Source: Ignatzschineria larvae DSM 13226
GTDB lineage: Bacteria > Pseudomonadota > Gammaproteobacteria > Cardiobacteriales > Wohlfahrtiimonadaceae
Length of the DNA: 64,000 nucleotides
Direction: 5' to 3'
NCBI RefSeq assembly: GCF_038500265.1
Contig: NZ_CP150637.1
Span: forward strand, 315,001 to 379,000
Under the pieces are notes generated by a model that ran no database searches, was not told the origin of the DNA, and saw only the letters and a program-made list of their open reading frames with translations. Below, piece after piece: positions 1 to 10,209 of this stretch. The first letter of the stretch is position 1. Each line of letters starts with the position of its first letter. The translations under genes and the position numbers were made by a program.

Positions 1-63
1 GCGCTTATTCTAAAATTATGTACTGAATGAGGGATGCAACGGTTGCAATGATCGTAGCGACAA

Positions 64-1197
64 CTACGCCTTACCCGTTGCCCGCTTAGGTTGATCGAGG
101 TAATCCTGTGATTGCATCTCAATGAGTCGGCTAATTGTGCGGTCAAATTCAAAATCGAGCGCCTTTTCCCCTTTTGGCTCATAGAGTTTTTCCATAGGAA
201 CATCTGAACCGATGACGATTTTAACGCCTTGGTCATAAAATTCATCGATCATAATCACAAACCGCCGGGCTTCATTCTCTAAGAAGCGGGTCAATTGTGG
301 TAAACCACTAAAGAAGACCGTTTCAAAAATAGAGGCTAAATAGATGAAGTCTTGTGAAGAGCGGGCTTTTTTACAAGCCTCTTCAAAGGTAAACCAAGCG
401 CAATCATTCCCCATTTCGATCATCGTAAAAGGATGGCCATTGACATCGAGTGTAATAGGCTCACTTGTGGTACCGACAATCTCTTCAAACTGTTTTCTAA
501 AATGGGCCTCCTGTGCTTCAGTATCACCCACAAACCAGACATCGGCACTCTCGATATGGCGCATACGATAATCTTGCTCGGTATCGAGAACAATTATTTC
601 AAGGCGGTTCTTGATAATCTCAATGGCCGGTAAAAATTGTTGTCTTTGTAGGCCATTTTTATAGAGCTCATCAGGCTCTCTATTCGATGTGGTAATAAAG
701 AAGATTCCCTCAGCGAGCAGCGCATCTAGCAGTCGATAGAGAATCATCGCATCCGTAATATCGATCACGTGAAATTCATCTACACAGAGTACTTTACACT
801 CTTTGGCAAACTCTTTGGCCACTAATTTCAATGGATCTTCAGCCCCTTGATAACCCCGCATTTTTTTATGCACATCTTGCATAAAATGGTAATAATGTTC
901 CCGAATTTTGGGTACATCAATATTGTTGTAGAAGAGATCCATTAGAAAGGTTTTTCCGCGTCCAACACGCCCATAGATATAAAGCCCACGGGGATCGGTA
1001 TATTCCATTTCTGTCTCAGCAAAAGGCTTAAAGAGCTTTTGCATAAAGGAGCGCTTCTCTTCTTTAGCCACAGGTTTATCCTGCATAATTTTAGCTTTTA
1101 AACGATCATAGGCTTCCGCTACCGAAACCTGTACAGGATCGACATTAAATCCTTTCTCTTCGATGAGTTTAAAGTATGCATCTTTGATAGTTGTCAT
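64..1197 (-). CDS. zapE: ZapE/AFG1-family ATPase
   Basis: 377-aa P-loop ATPase of the AFG1/ZapE family. The E. coli member is a division-associated ATPase that acts with the Z-ring; mitochondrial relatives work in protein quality control. Walker A (GRVGRGKT) lies at residues 76-83 and Walker B (VLCVDEF) near 136-142, both intact, and length matches the family. The ATG at 1197 follows an AAGAGGA-type ribosome-binding site. It is the last complete gene of a minus-strand run. Family assignment is firm; the cellular role in this organism is inferred. Confidence 0.93.
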   Translation of the reverse strand: MTTIKDAYFKLIEEKGFNVDPVQVSVAEAYDRLKAKIMQDKPVAKEEKRSFMQKLFKPFAETEMEYTDPRGLYIYGRVGRGKTFLMDLFYNNIDVPKIREHYYHFMQDVHKKMRGYQGAEDPLKLVAKEFAKECKVLCVDEFHVIDITDAMILYRLLDALLAEGIFFITTSNREPDELYKNGLQRQQFLPAIEIIKNRLEIIVLDTEQDYRMRHIESADVWFVGDTEAQEAHFRKQFEEIVGTTSEPITLDVNGHPFTMIEMGNDCAWFTFEEACKKARSSQDFIYLASIFETVFFSGLPQLTRFLENEARRFVIMIDEFYDQGVKIVIGSDVPMEKLYEPKGEKALDFEFDRTISRLIEMQSQDYLDQPKRATGKA

Positions 1198-1302
1198 TAT
1201 TATTTATCCTCTTGGTGTTTTATTGACTATAACGGAATATATTTATAAAAACTCAAAAATATCCACAAATATATCGATATATAATTGATAGATATCAGAA
1301 TA

Positions 1303-1815
1303 TTACTCGTTCTTTATCGATGTTTTCTGGCGCCGAGCCCGAAAGAAATCTTGCAGTAAGGTGCGACATTCGGTTTCTAAAATGCGGGGAATAATCTCGA
1401 TTTTGTGATTAAAAGCTTGGTAATCATTGACATTCAGATGGGTGCCGAGTGCACCATTACGGGAATCCCCAGCACCGTAGACGACAGTTGCGATACGACT
1501 ATGAAGAAAGCTTCCGGCGCACATTGTACAAGGTTCAAGCGTTACGTAGAGTGTCGTATTGGGAAGACGATAATTCTGCATTACTTGGCAGGCTTCTCGG
1601 ATGGCCACAATCTCAGCGTGAGCGGTTGGATCGTGGTCGATGATTGAGCGATTATGACCGCGGGCGATAATCTCGCCATTTAGCACAATCACTGCGCCAA
1701 TAGGAACTTCCCCTAAATGTTCTGCCTTTTTTGCTTCCACTAAAGCTTCGCGCATAAAGTGTTCGTGCTGCGCTAATTCTTCAGGAGCGTATGTCGGGGA
1801 AGCAGTTAAAGTCAT
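1303..1815 (-). CDS. tadA: tRNA-specific adenosine-34 deaminase
   Basis: 170-aa zinc deaminase that converts A34 to inosine in tRNA-Arg(ACG), allowing wobble reading of arginine codons. The zinc site is complete: HAE at residues 66-68 (His ligand and catalytic Glu) and PCTMC at 95-99 (two Cys ligands). The basic C-terminal tail is usual for TadA. ATG at 1815 is preceded by AAAGGA. It lies 244 bp downstream of the yggT-family gene, separated by a hairpin, so it probably has its own promoter. Guanine or cytosine deaminases are alternatives, but the TLEPCTMCAG context is TadA-like. Confidence 0.95.
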   Translation of the reverse strand: MTLTASPTYAPEELAQHEHFMREALVEAKKAEHLGEVPIGAVIVLNGEIIARGHNRSIIDHDPTAHAEIVAIREACQVMQNYRLPNTTLYVTLEPCTMCAGSFLHSRIATVVYGAGDSRNGALGTHLNVNDYQAFNHKIEIIPRILETECRTLLQDFFRARRQKTSIKNE

Positions 1816-1968
1816 AGAGATCCTTTACGTTTGCATCAATGCTTAAGAAGAGAAAACGAATCGGCAGAAAATGAATGAAGAGCATTATTATACTGAATAT
1901 TAAAATAATATAAATTAACTTCCGATTTTCAATCATTATTTTATATCACAATGGCTAGATAATGAAAG

Positions 1969-2027
1969 ACGCTCGATATCAACCTTAAAGAGATGATCTA
2001 TTTCATCGTAAAGGGATTATCGAGCGT
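1969..2027 (-). terminator. Hairpin after the yggT-family gene
   Basis: Perfect 10-bp inverted arms, ACGCTCGATA at 1969-1978 and TATCGAGCGT at 2018-2027. The 39-nt loop can itself pair (CCTTAAAG against a downstream CTTTACG). It starts 33 bp past the yggT stop in the minus direction and is followed by only a short CTTTC, so the U-tract is weak. It is probably a transcription end or an mRNA 3'-stabilising structure. Confidence 0.5.
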
Positions 2028-2059
2028 TGATTAATTTTATGATTCTGATTCTATGATGT

Positions 2060-2623
2060 TTAGGTAAAGAACACCCATTGTGCATAGAAGTAATTGACGG
2101 TATTAAGTCCAAGAAAGAGCAGGAACACAATCACTGCCGGGCGAAAATCGATCATCCCCGCTTGTAATTTTACCGGAAAGCGACGATTAATCGGGTCTGT
2201 TAATTGATTGAGTAGGCTCAAAAAGACATTTTGCCGAGGAGATGAGCCGATCCAACTGCTGATTGCTTGGATAATATAGGCAAAGAGATAGATATAGATA
2301 ATATTACGGATCACTTCTAGCAGAATCACCCCCACTAATATGAGCGGTGAAATCGGTAACACAGCACCGATGAGTATTAGAAGCAGATATTTCACAATCG
2401 TTAGAATCGCTACAGCCACTAAGCAAGACCAATCGGCACTACCGACAATGGGCGTAATTCGGCGAATCGGGAGAATGATGGGATTGGTGAGTTTCACAAT
2501 AGACTGCACAATCGGATGATAAAAGTTCGCTTTCGCTAACTGCAATAGGAAGCGTAACAGAATAAAGATCATCGCAAAGCTATAAGCGATCTCAATAAAA
2601 AACTCGAAGATATTTTGTAGCAT
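2060..2623 (-). CDS. YggT-family inner-membrane protein
   Basis: 187-aa membrane protein with two YGGT repeats, each a pair of hydrophobic helices. The first repeat carries LANPI-like LTNPIILPIRRI around residues 45-57, the second LTDPINRRFP around 145-155. In E. coli YggT is linked to osmotic stress and potassium handling; the molecular function is unsettled. proC lies upstream in the minus direction, as in many proteobacteria (proC-yggT), but here a 225-bp tandem repeat array separates the two. Confidence 0.88.
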   Translation of the reverse strand: MLQNIFEFFIEIAYSFAMIFILLRFLLQLAKANFYHPIVQSIVKLTNPIILPIRRITPIVGSADWSCLVAVAILTIVKYLLLILIGAVLPISPLILVGVILLEVIRNIIYIYLFAYIIQAISSWIGSSPRQNVFLSLLNQLTDPINRRFPVKLQAGMIDFRPAVIVFLLFLGLNTVNYFYAQWVFFT

Positions 2624-2760
2624 CGTTGTCTTATGAACCTTGTAGTTAAAAGAGAGGGAGCATCTCTGCTAGAGAGATACGCTGATTATTCACAATTATA
2701 AGGTATTCTGATTAAAAGCCTGAAAACTTTTCCGCTTTTAGGTGTTGTCTGATGATTTTA

Positions 2761-3284
2761 TTTCGGCATTGATGAGTGCCGAAACTACCGGCGCGGGATT
2801 GTGGCAAGAGCAGGATCGTTCGCCTCGGCGGTGAGATTAATCTTTTGAGTTATTTCCAATGAAAGCTGATTCGTGGCGGGAGGGAATGCTTGCAATTCCA
2901 GAGAAACCCCGCGCCCGCAAGTGAGAAGCACAAAGCCTCTCAACCGGATGGATCTCTTCGTCTGCAATTAAACGTATTGTGAACCTTTCGGCATTGACGA
3001 GTGCCCAAACTGCCGGCGCGGGATTGTGGCAAGAACGGGATCATTCGCCCCGGCGGTGAGATTAATCTTTTGAGTTGTTTCTAGTGAAGGCTGATTCGTG
3101 GCGGGAGGGAATGCTTGCAATTCCAGAGAAACCCCGCGCCCGCAAGTGAGAAGCACAAAGCCTCTCAACCGGATGGATCTCTTCGTCTGCAATTAAACGT
3201 ATTGTGAACCTTTCGGCATTGACGAGTGCCGAAACTGCCGGAGCGGGATTGTAGCAATAATGGGATTATTCGCCCCGGCGGTGA
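2761..3284. repeat. 225-bp tandem repeat array, 2.3 copies (family A)
   Basis: Copies start at 2761, 2986 and 3211 (each with TTTCGGCATTGA), giving an exact 225-bp period; the third stops after about 74 bp at CGGCGGTGA. Bases 2865-3005 and 3090-3230 are identical over 141 bp, whereas the rest of the unit differs at many positions, which suggests recent duplication or conversion. The unit contains short palindromes (TTCGGCA...TGCCGAA; GGAATGC...GCAATTCC). It is locally GC-rich compared with flanking intergenic DNA. The same family occurs inverted at 12060-12425. It fills most of the proC-yggT gap (2624-3308). Not convincingly coding. Confidence 0.93.
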
Positions 3285-3308
3285 ATCAGCTTTAGAATGG
3301 CTTAGAAC

Positions 3309-4142
3309 TTAGACAATCGTATCGCCAATCTCTTTTGAGAGTACTTGATCTCGATCGTAAGCGGCTTGCATTGCACGTTTTAAAACATCATCAAGATGAT
3401 CTCTCTCTAAGCTAAAGACAGCTTGTTCTGTGGTACCTTTAGGGGACATCACATTTTTCTTGAGGGTTTCTAGCGGAATACCGGCTTCTTGACTATATCG
3501 AGCCGCACCGAGCATTGCTTGTTGAGTTAAGATCAAACTACTTTCAGGATCTAATCCCATTGATTCGCCCACTTTTGTCATAATATCCATAATATAGAAG
3601 AAGTAAGCAGGGCTTGAGCCTGACACCGCTACAACCGCCGAAATCAACGCTTCAGATGGGAGCCAAGTAATGACGCCACAACTTTCAAAGAGCGTTGAGA
3701 CAATGGCTTTTTGTGTATCACTAGTTGCCGTATTCCCATAAAGGCCCGTTGCGCCTAAGCCTATGGAAGAGGGCGTATTGGGCATTGCGCGGACGATCGC
3801 AATTTGATTGTCTGCTTGCCCTAAACCTCGAGCAATCGCTTCAATCGGAATACCGGCAGCGATAGAGAGAATCAGCTGATGGGGCTTAATGAGCGGTTTA
3901 AGTTCCGCCAATAACGCCGGAAAACCTTGCGGTTTGATTGCTAAGACAATCACATCTACTGTTTCGATAAATTCTCGATAATCGTGAGTCGCTTGAACGC
4001 CGAGTGTTTCTGTAAAGAAATGGCGTTTATTCTCATTACGATCACATACATAGAGCTCATAAGGGGAACCCTTTGCTGTGAGACCTGAGAGAATTGCTTG
4101 GGACATATTACCGCCGCCGATAAAACCAATTTTATAACGCAT
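3309..4142 (-). CDS. proC: Pyrroline-5-carboxylate reductase
   Basis: 277 aa. Last step of proline synthesis: NAD(P)H-dependent reduction of 1-pyrroline-5-carboxylate. The N-terminal Rossmann motif is GFIGGGNM (residues 6-13). The C-terminal dimerisation domain has the conserved AVSGSSPAYFF and SPKGTTEQAV stretches. ATG at 4142 follows AAGGA. It lies upstream of the yggT-family gene in transcription order, the usual proC-yggT pairing, although a repeat array intervenes. Confidence 0.97.
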   Translation of the reverse strand: MRYKIGFIGGGNMSQAILSGLTAKGSPYELYVCDRNENKRHFFTETLGVQATHDYREFIETVDVIVLAIKPQGFPALLAELKPLIKPHQLILSIAAGIPIEAIARGLGQADNQIAIVRAMPNTPSSIGLGATGLYGNTATSDTQKAIVSTLFESCGVITWLPSEALISAVVAVSGSSPAYFFYIMDIMTKVGESMGLDPESSLILTQQAMLGAARYSQEAGIPLETLKKNVMSPKGTTEQAVFSLERDHLDDVLKRAMQAAYDRDQVLSKEIGDTIV

Positions 4143-4269
4143 AGAAAATCCTTATCTGTTTTTTGTATCTATTTTTAAACTCTATTTTGAAATTTTATTT
4201 TTTATATCTCTATCTTTCTATATGACTGCAACAATCATCTCTGATGATGGCTTGAGGGAGCATCATCGA

Positions 4270-6312
4270 TTATGAGAGCTCAAGTAGATGACGTTTAAGA
4301 TCCTCGATCTCATCTCGAACTCGCGCAGCTTCCTCAAATTCAAGGTTTTGCGCGTGATTGAGCATCGCTTTCTCTAATTGCCGTAAGTGTTTTGCCAATA
4401 GTTTCGGATTCGCTCTGAAGGCTTCTTCTTGCTTGATCGCTTTTTCATCGACAATTAATTTCCCTCGATATTCCTTGAGATATTCCTGTTTAGGTGTGTT
4501 ATCTCGGGCATCGTACATCACATCTTGAACCGCTTTGCGAATGGTTTGTGGTGTGATGTTGTGCGCGGTATTAAATTCTTCTTGAAGTTTGCGCCGGCGC
4601 TCTGTTTCATCAATGGCGTAGCGCATCGCTTTGGTGATCTTATTCCCGTAGAGAATCGCTTTCCCCTCGGAATTTCGAGCGGCTCGGCCAATGGTTTGGA
4701 TTAATGAGCGTTCTGAACGTAGAAAACCCTCTTTATCTGCATCTAAAATCGCCACTAAGGAGACTTCCGGAATATCTAATCCCTCACGCAAAAGGTTAAT
4801 GCCGACTAAGACATCAAAAACGCCTAAACGCAGATCTCGAATAATTTCCATTCGTTCAACAGTATCAATATCAGAATGGAGATAGCGCACTTTGACCTGA
4901 TGTTCCGAGAGGAACTCGGTGAGATCTTCGGACATTTTTTTGGTTAAAGTGGTGACTAATACCCGTTCCCCTTTTTCCGTTCTTAGAGCAATTTCCGAGA
5001 AGAGATCATCAATTTGGGTATCTGCCGGGCGAACCTCGACAATAGGATCGAGTAACCCCGTTGGGCGCACCACTTGTTCGACCACTTGATCAGCGTGTTC
5101 CGCTTCATAAGTGCTTGGTGTGGCCGACACAAAAATCGTTTGTGGCATTAACGCTTCAAATTCTTCAAAGCGAAGAGGGCGGTTATCAAGGGCTGAGGGC
5201 AGTCTAAATCCATAATTGACAAGGGTCTCTTTACGGGAGCGATCCCCTTTATACATTGCACCGACTTGCGGAATGGAGACGTGAGATTCATCCACAAATA
5301 AAATGGCATTCTCGGGTAGATAATCAAAGAGCGTAGGTGGCGGTTCGCCGGGTTTGCGACCGGAGAGATAGCGCGAGTAGTTCTCAATTCCTTGGCAGTA
5401 ACCTAACTCAATCATCATCTCAATATCAAATTTAGTGCGCTGTTCGATTCGCTGTGCTTCTAATAATTTATTGTCGGCGCGAAGCACTTCGAGGCGTTGA
5501 CGAAGCTCCTCTTTAATCTCATCAACTGCTGCTAAGAGCCGATCTTTCGGGGTCACATAGTGGCTTGAAGGATAGACAGTTAAGCGAGTTACAGAGCGTG
5601 AGACGTGACCTGTGAGCGGATCAAAGTAGGAGAGATTCTCAATTTCATCATCGAATAGCTCGATTCTAACCGCATCTCGCTCACTCTCTGCTGGGAAGAT
5701 ATCGATAATTTCCCCGCGAACCCGAAAGTTTCCGCGCTCAAGAACGGTATCGTTGCGCGTATATTGCAGTTCCACTAAACGTTGAATAATCGCCCTCTGA
5801 TCGATTCTTTCCCCTTTCGTGACGTGAAGGATCATACTCATATAGTGATCCTTGTCCCCGAGTCCATAAATCGCAGAAACGGTGGCGACAATAATGGTAT
5901 CAGGGCGCTCTAAGATTGCTTTAGTGGCGGAGAGCCGCATCTGTTCGATATGATCATTGACAGAAGCATCCTTTTCAATAAAGGTATCGGAGGCCGGCAC
6001 ATAAGCTTCAGGCTGATAATAATCGTAATAGGAGACGAAATACTCTACGGCATTATTGGGGAAAAATTCTTTCATCTCACCATAGAGTTGTGCCGCTAGC
6101 GTTTTATTGGGTGCAAGAATAATCGCCGGCCTTTGAGTATTTTGAATCACATTGGCCATAGTAAAGGTCTTCCCGGAACCTGTTACGCCGAGCAGTGTTT
6201 GATAGGCAAGCCCGTCCTCTAGTCCCTCGGTTAAAGCTTCAATCGCTTTAGGTTGATCCCCGGCGGGAGAATAGTGGGTAGAAATCTTGAAATTGATTGG
6301 ATCTGACACCAT
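4270..6312 (-). CDS. uvrB: Excinuclease ABC subunit B
   Basis: 680-aa DNA-damage-loading helicase of the UvrABC nucleotide excision repair complex. Walker A GVTGSGKT lies at residues 42-49; the beta-hairpin tyrosines are in [14 protein letters not shown]; helicase motifs include the DESH box and [11 protein letters not shown]-terminal UVR/UvrC-binding domain covers about 640-680. Length is that of E. coli UvrB. It diverges from lon across 183 bp. I see no LexA-type operator upstream, unlike E. coli uvrB. Confidence 0.98.
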   Translation of the reverse strand: MVSDPINFKISTHYSPAGDQPKAIEALTEGLEDGLAYQTLLGVTGSGKTFTMANVIQNTQRPAIILAPNKTLAAQLYGEMKEFFPNNAVEYFVSYYDYYQPEAYVPASDTFIEKDASVNDHIEQMRLSATKAILERPDTIIVATVSAIYGLGDKDHYMSMILHVTKGERIDQRAIIQRLVELQYTRNDTVLERGNFRVRGEIIDIFPAESERDAVRIELFDDEIENLSYFDPLTGHVSRSVTRLTVYPSSHYVTPKDRLLAAVDEIKEELRQRLEVLRADNKLLEAQRIEQRTKFDIEMMIELGYCQGIENYSRYLSGRKPGEPPPTLFDYLPENAILFVDESHVSIPQVGAMYKGDRSRKETLVNYGFRLPSALDNRPLRFEEFEALMPQTIFVSATPSTYEAEHADQVVEQVVRPTGLLDPIVEVRPADTQIDDLFSEIALRTEKGERVLVTTLTKKMSEDLTEFLSEHQVKVRYLHSDIDTVERMEIIRDLRLGVFDVLVGINLLREGLDIPEVSLVAILDADKEGFLRSERSLIQTIGRAARNSEGKAILYGNKITKAMRYAIDETERRRKLQEEFNTAHNITPQTIRKAVQDVMYDARDNTPKQEYLKEYRGKLIVDEKAIKQEEAFRANPKLLAKHLRQLEKAMLNHAQNLEFEEAARVRDEIEDLKRHLLELS

Positions 6313-6495
6313 ATTAAACTCGATTATCTATAAGATATTGAAAGAAATATTGTAAGAAATGAGATAGGAAATATAAAAGCGAATGTTAAAAGGCTACTAT
6401 AGCATAACTTCTATCAAAGGCTGTTAGGTGTTAAGATCTTAAGAGTCAATAACAAACGCCCTATAAAATTATAAAAGATCGGAGATAAAACAGAG

Positions 6496-8946
6496 ATGTC
6501 TCAAAAAAAGAATCAATATGCGGAACTACCCATTCTTGCACTGCGGGATTTAGTGGTATTTCCGGGAACTAAAACGCCATTATTAGTGGGGCGACCACTC
6601 TCTATCGGCGCTTTAGAGATGGCGGTTGAAGTCGATCATCGGGTGCTCTTAATGAGTTTAAAAGATCCTGATGATGAATCGATCACAATGGATTCGGTCT
6701 ATCATACCGGCGTTGTGGTGCGTGTTGTATCGAGTAAACTCTCAAAAGGGGGCTCGTATCAAGTATCAGTCGAAGCGATTGAGCGTGTTAAATTAAAATC
6801 TACTAAAGCGCTCGTTTATGAAAATAGTGAAGGTTATGTTTATGATTTTGTGATGGGACAGTATGAACTTGCGCCTTTTGAAGATCATCTCTCATTAGCA
6901 GAGAAAGAGGTGTACGCCTTAACCTTTGAAAAATTGGTCAAAAAACTGTTAGAAAATGCGCAAATTAAACAATTAACGCCAGAATTGCTACTAGAAGATC
7001 GGACGCTCTATCCGCTTGTGATGAAGCTTGCCACAGAAATTCCGATGAGTGTGGAGAAAAAACAGGCGATTTTAGCAGAAGATGAGCTCGGTGGCGCGGC
7101 GGATGCGCTGATTCATAGTTTAACGGTGGAGCTGAATATTATCGACCTTCAGCGCCGTATTCACGGTTTAGTGCAGACGCAAATTAGCAAAAATCAGCGG
7201 GAATATTATCTCAATGAGCAGATCAAAGCGATTAATAAAGAGCTTGATGAACTGAGTGATTCGGGGCTTTCTGAATTAGAAGAGCTTGAGGAAAAAATTC
7301 GGGCCGCGAAGATGCCTCTTGAGGCCGAAGAGAAAGCCTTAAATGAAGTAAAACGTTTGAAATCGATGCCGACAATGTCCGCAGAAGGAACGGTTTCCCG
7401 CACTTATATCGATTGGTTACTCAAAATGCCTTGGAATGAGCGTTCTCGTTTGCGTTATGGTTTAGCAACGGCGAAGAAGACTTTAGATAAAGATCATTCC
7501 GGCTTAACGAAAGTCAAAGATCATATTCTCGATCATTTAGCGGTGATCAGTCATACCAAAAGTAAAAAAGGGGATATCCTCTGCTTTATTGGGCCGCCGG
7601 GAGTAGGTAAAACATCGCTCGCGCGTTCCATTGCCGAAGCGACAGGGCGGGAATTTATGCGTATGAGCTTAGGTGGAGTGAATGATGAAGCGGAAATTCG
7701 CGGTCATCGCCGAACCTATATCGGGGCAATGCCGGGGAAATTAGTCCAGCTTTTAACCAAGGCGAAGACAAAAAACCCTCTAATTCTGCTCGATGAGCTT
7801 GATAAAACAGGGAGTACCCATAAAGGAGATCCTGCGGATGCACTGTTAGAAGTGCTCGATCCTGAGCAAAATAGTAACTTCAATGATCATTATCTCGATG
7901 TGGATATCGATCTCTCTGAAGTGATGTTTATTGCCACTGCGAATAGCTACAATATTCCAGGCCCACTTCGGGATCGAATGGATATTATTGAGCTCTCAAG
8001 TTATACCGAGCTTGAAAAGCTAGCGATTGCTAAAGAGCACCTTGTACCGGAGTGTTATAGAGAGAATAAGCTCTCAAAAGAAGAGATTCGCTTTACAGAT
8101 GAAGGGCTACTCTTTTTAATTAATCACTATACGAAAGAAGCCGGCGTTCGGAATTTAAATCGAGAGTTAAATACGATCTGCCGGAAGTTTATCAAAGAGC
8201 GCTTACTTGAAAAAGATAAAAATCGGCAAGGGGAAGTGATCACGCCTGAACGGATTAAACATTATCTTGGCGCCACTAAATATCGTCATGGAATTAAAGA
8301 AGAGGCTCATGAAATTGGTTATGTGAATGGCCTTGCTTGGACACAAGTAGGCGGTGATCTCTTAGGGATTGAAGTGCAATTAGTGCCGGGTAAAGGTGAA
8401 CTAATCGCAACCGGCAGTCTTGGCGATGTGATGAAAGAGTCTGTGAGAACTGCACTAACAGTCATTCGTGCGCGTAGTAACCTCTATGGTTTGCCGGAAG
8501 ATTTCTATAAAAAATGGGATATCCATGTTCATGCACCGGAAGGCGCGGTACCGAAAGATGGCCCAAGTGCGGGAGCTGCGATTACATTAGCGATTCTCTC
8601 GGCGCTTTTAGGGGTGCCGATCCGTTCAGATATTGCCATGACGGGAGAAATTACACTTCGAGGTCATGTTCTGATTATTGGTGGTCTAAAAGAGAAATTG
8701 ATTGCGGCAGAACGTGCCGGCATTAAAACAGTATTAATTCCAGAAGAGAATCTCAAAGATTTAGAGGATGTACCTGATAATGTTTTAACAAAATTAGAGA
8801 TAATTCCTGTGAAAACATTTGATGAAGTGGTCGATTATGCCTTGACTCAAGCACTTACAAGAGCGGATGATTGGGAACGTTTTAGTAGCTTTACCTTGAT
8901 GAATGAAGATCAAGATAAGATCAAAAATAGTGCGAAAACACATTGA
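6496..8946 (+). CDS. lon: ATP-dependent protease Lon
   Basis: 816-aa cytosolic AAA+ serine protease that degrades misfolded and regulatory proteins. Order: N-terminal LON substrate domain (about 1-210), coiled-coil, AAA+ domain with Walker A GPPGVGKT at 366-373, and a protease domain with the Ser-Lys dyad Ser691 (PKDGPSAG) and Lys734. All catalytic residues are present. It ends about 130 bp before hupB, the classical lon-hupB order. An A/T-rich region precedes it; no convincing sigma-32 promoter was found. Confidence 0.98.
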   Translation: MSQKKNQYAELPILALRDLVVFPGTKTPLLVGRPLSIGALEMAVEVDHRVLLMSLKDPDDESITMDSVYHTGVVVRVVSSKLSKGGSYQVSVEAIERVKLKSTKALVYENSEGYVYDFVMGQYELAPFEDHLSLAEKEVYALTFEKLVKKLLENAQIKQLTPELLLEDRTLYPLVMKLATEIPMSVEKKQAILAEDELGGAADALIHSLTVELNIIDLQRRIHGLVQTQISKNQREYYLNEQIKAINKELDELSDSGLSELEELEEKIRAAKMPLEAEEKALNEVKRLKSMPTMSAEGTVSRTYIDWLLKMPWNERSRLRYGLATAKKTLDKDHSGLTKVKDHILDHLAVISHTKSKKGDILCFIGPPGVGKTSLARSIAEATGREFMRMSLGGVNDEAEIRGHRRTYIGAMPGKLVQLLTKAKTKNPLILLDELDKTGSTHKGDPADALLEVLDPEQNSNFNDHYLDVDIDLSEVMFIATANSYNIPGPLRDRMDIIELSSYTELEKLAIAKEHLVPECYRENKLSKEEIRFTDEGLLFLINHYTKEAGVRNLNRELNTICRKFIKERLLEKDKNRQGEVITPERIKHYLGATKYRHGIKEEAHEIGYVNGLAWTQVGGDLLGIEVQLVPGKGELIATGSLGDVMKESVRTALTVIRARSNLYGLPEDFYKKWDIHVHAPEGAVPKDGPSAGAAITLAILSALLGVPIRSDIAMTGEITLRGHVLIIGGLKEKLIAAERAGIKTVLIPEENLKDLEDVPDNVLTKLEIIPVKTFDEVVDYALTQALTRADDWERFSSFTLMNEDQDKIKNSAKTH

Positions 8947-8951
8947 AATAC

Positions 8952-8980
8952 TTGACTTGCGGGCTATACGGACGTATAAA
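8952..8980 (+). promoter_or_regulatory. Sigma-70 promoter of hupB
   Basis: TTGACT (8952-8957), a 17-bp spacer, then TATAAA (8975-8980), starting just after the lon stop. This near-consensus promoter gives an mRNA leader of roughly 90 nt before the hupB ATG at 9077. Confidence 0.75.
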
Positions 8981-9076
8981 ACTATACAGAATTAACAAAG
9001 TTTGTTAATTTGATTAGACATAAGCACTAAAAATCGGTGCAAATCACATGTTTTATTAAAAAGTAGGAAAAATTTT

Positions 9077-9355
9077 ATGAACAAAACTGAATTGATTGCT
9101 GCAGTAGCAGAAAAAACGGAAATGACGAAAGTAGCTTCTGCGAAAGCAGTTGAAGCAGTAATGGAAACAATTACTGAAGCGCTTGCAAAAGGCGATAGCG
9201 TCACTTTAATTGGTTTCGGTACTTTCACTGTGCGCGATCGTGCAGCTCGTGTTGGTCGTGACCCACGTAACCCTGAAAAAACTATTCAAATCAAAGCGTC
9301 ACGTGTTCCAGCATTTAAAGCAGGTAAAGGATTACGTGAGTCTGTAAATAAGTAA
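9077..9355 (+). CDS. hupB: DNA-binding protein HU
   Basis: 92-aa nucleoid protein of the HU/IHF family, a homodimer or heterodimer that bends DNA without strong sequence preference. The beta-arm carries [13 protein letters not shown] with the intercalating proline, and the C-terminus is [15 protein letters not shown], both typical of HU rather than IHF. A strong promoter lies upstream and an intrinsic terminator follows directly. The position after lon supports hupB rather than hupA. Confidence 0.95.
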   Translation: MNKTELIAAVAEKTEMTKVASAKAVEAVMETITEALAKGDSVTLIGFGTFTVRDRAARVGRDPRNPEKTIQIKASRVPAFKAGKGLRESVNK

Positions 9356-9385
9356 GTTTGTTTCATACTTATCCAAAATTTAGAA

Positions 9386-9417
9386 GGTTTTAGTGCATCT
9401 GTACTAAAGCCTTTTTT
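9386..9417 (+). terminator. Intrinsic terminator of hupB
   Basis: Stem GGTTTTAGT (9386-9394) pairs with ACTAAAGCC (9403-9411) with one G-U pair and an 8-nt loop, followed by six T residues. It lies 30 bp after the hupB stop. Confidence 0.85.
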
Positions 9418-9545
9418 CATGAGTCATTTATGGGTAACTTTTAGCATGAATTTCTTCTGTTTGTTGATAGTCTATTTTCTAGGATACAGCTATAATAGAG
9501 CGCTTTAATACTATTGATTTACACTATTGAATTTGGGAGTCAAGA

Positions 9546-10082
9546 ATGCAAGAAGCACCTTCGATCACTTATGATCTCTTACAGTCACAATTTGAAGGGC
9601 TCAACTTAGCTGAAGCTCAGGGTATTTTAGTGGCGCTATTATGTGGAACTTCATTCGATCATTTCCAAGATTGGATGCAAGAGCTTCATCGTATTCAAGA
9701 GGGGGATCAACCACTTAACGAAGAGATTCTCAAAATTCTCTATGAAAAGACCATTGCTGAGATGGACTCAACAGAATTTAACTTGCGCCTATTAATCGCC
9801 GAAGAGGATCATCTTAAAGAGCGTATCGAGGGCTTTATTAGCTGGTGTTATGGTTTTAGTTATGGCTTTGGTTTATCGAGTGAGCTTTACAAAGGGCTTG
9901 ATGAAGATGGTCGGGATTTTATTCGCTATGTACTTGAATTTTCTTCATTAGATATTGAAAATGTCATGAATGATATCGCAACAGAAGAAGATCGAATAGC
10001 GCTAGAAGAGCTCGTTGAGTTTGTTCGTGTAGGTGCATTAATGCTCTATTTTTCGTTAAAAGATCAACCTAAAGTCCATTAA
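9546..10082 (+). CDS. YgfB/UPF0149-family protein
   Basis: 178-aa acidic, all-alpha protein of the UPF0149 (YecA/YgfB) family. Recognisable features are GFISWCYGFSYGFGL around residues 97-111 and the acidic C-terminal half. It has no SEC-C zinc tail, so it resembles YgfB more than YecA. In Pseudomonas a YgfB homologue affects beta-lactam resistance; function elsewhere is poorly known. ATG at 9546 follows GGGAG. A consensus TATAAT at 9491-9496 upstream could be the -10, with no good -35. Confidence 0.82.
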   Translation: MQEAPSITYDLLQSQFEGLNLAEAQGILVALLCGTSFDHFQDWMQELHRIQEGDQPLNEEILKILYEKTIAEMDSTEFNLRLLIAEEDHLKERIEGFISWCYGFSYGFGLSSELYKGLDEDGRDFIRYVLEFSSLDIENVMNDIATEEDRIALEELVEFVRVGALMLYFSLKDQPKVH

Positions 10083-10209
10083 ATAATGGCTACAAAATGA
10101 CCTATTCGATCTAATTTGTTAATTCAATATTATTTTATTAGGGTTGTTAATTTGATATTGTGACATTGTGTTATTTTATAGGCTGGACTAGTGAGAAGGA
10201 TTCTATTTT

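Noticed and set aside
1-63. Hydrophobic open frame on the minus strand at the window edge
   Set aside because: No start codon and it runs straight out of a stop that overlaps zapE; too short to support a gene.
2785-3192. Two tandem ORFs of 60 and 74 codons on the minus strand inside the 225-bp repeat
   Set aside because: They exist because the period is a multiple of three; starts are TTG without ribosome-binding sites, and differences from the inverted locus mostly change amino acids.
6313-6400. LexA operator before uvrB
   Set aside because: No CTGT-N8-ACAG pattern found.
6400-6495. Sigma-32 promoter upstream of lon
   Set aside because: A CCCTATAAA stretch is present but no CTTGAA-like -35 at proper distance.
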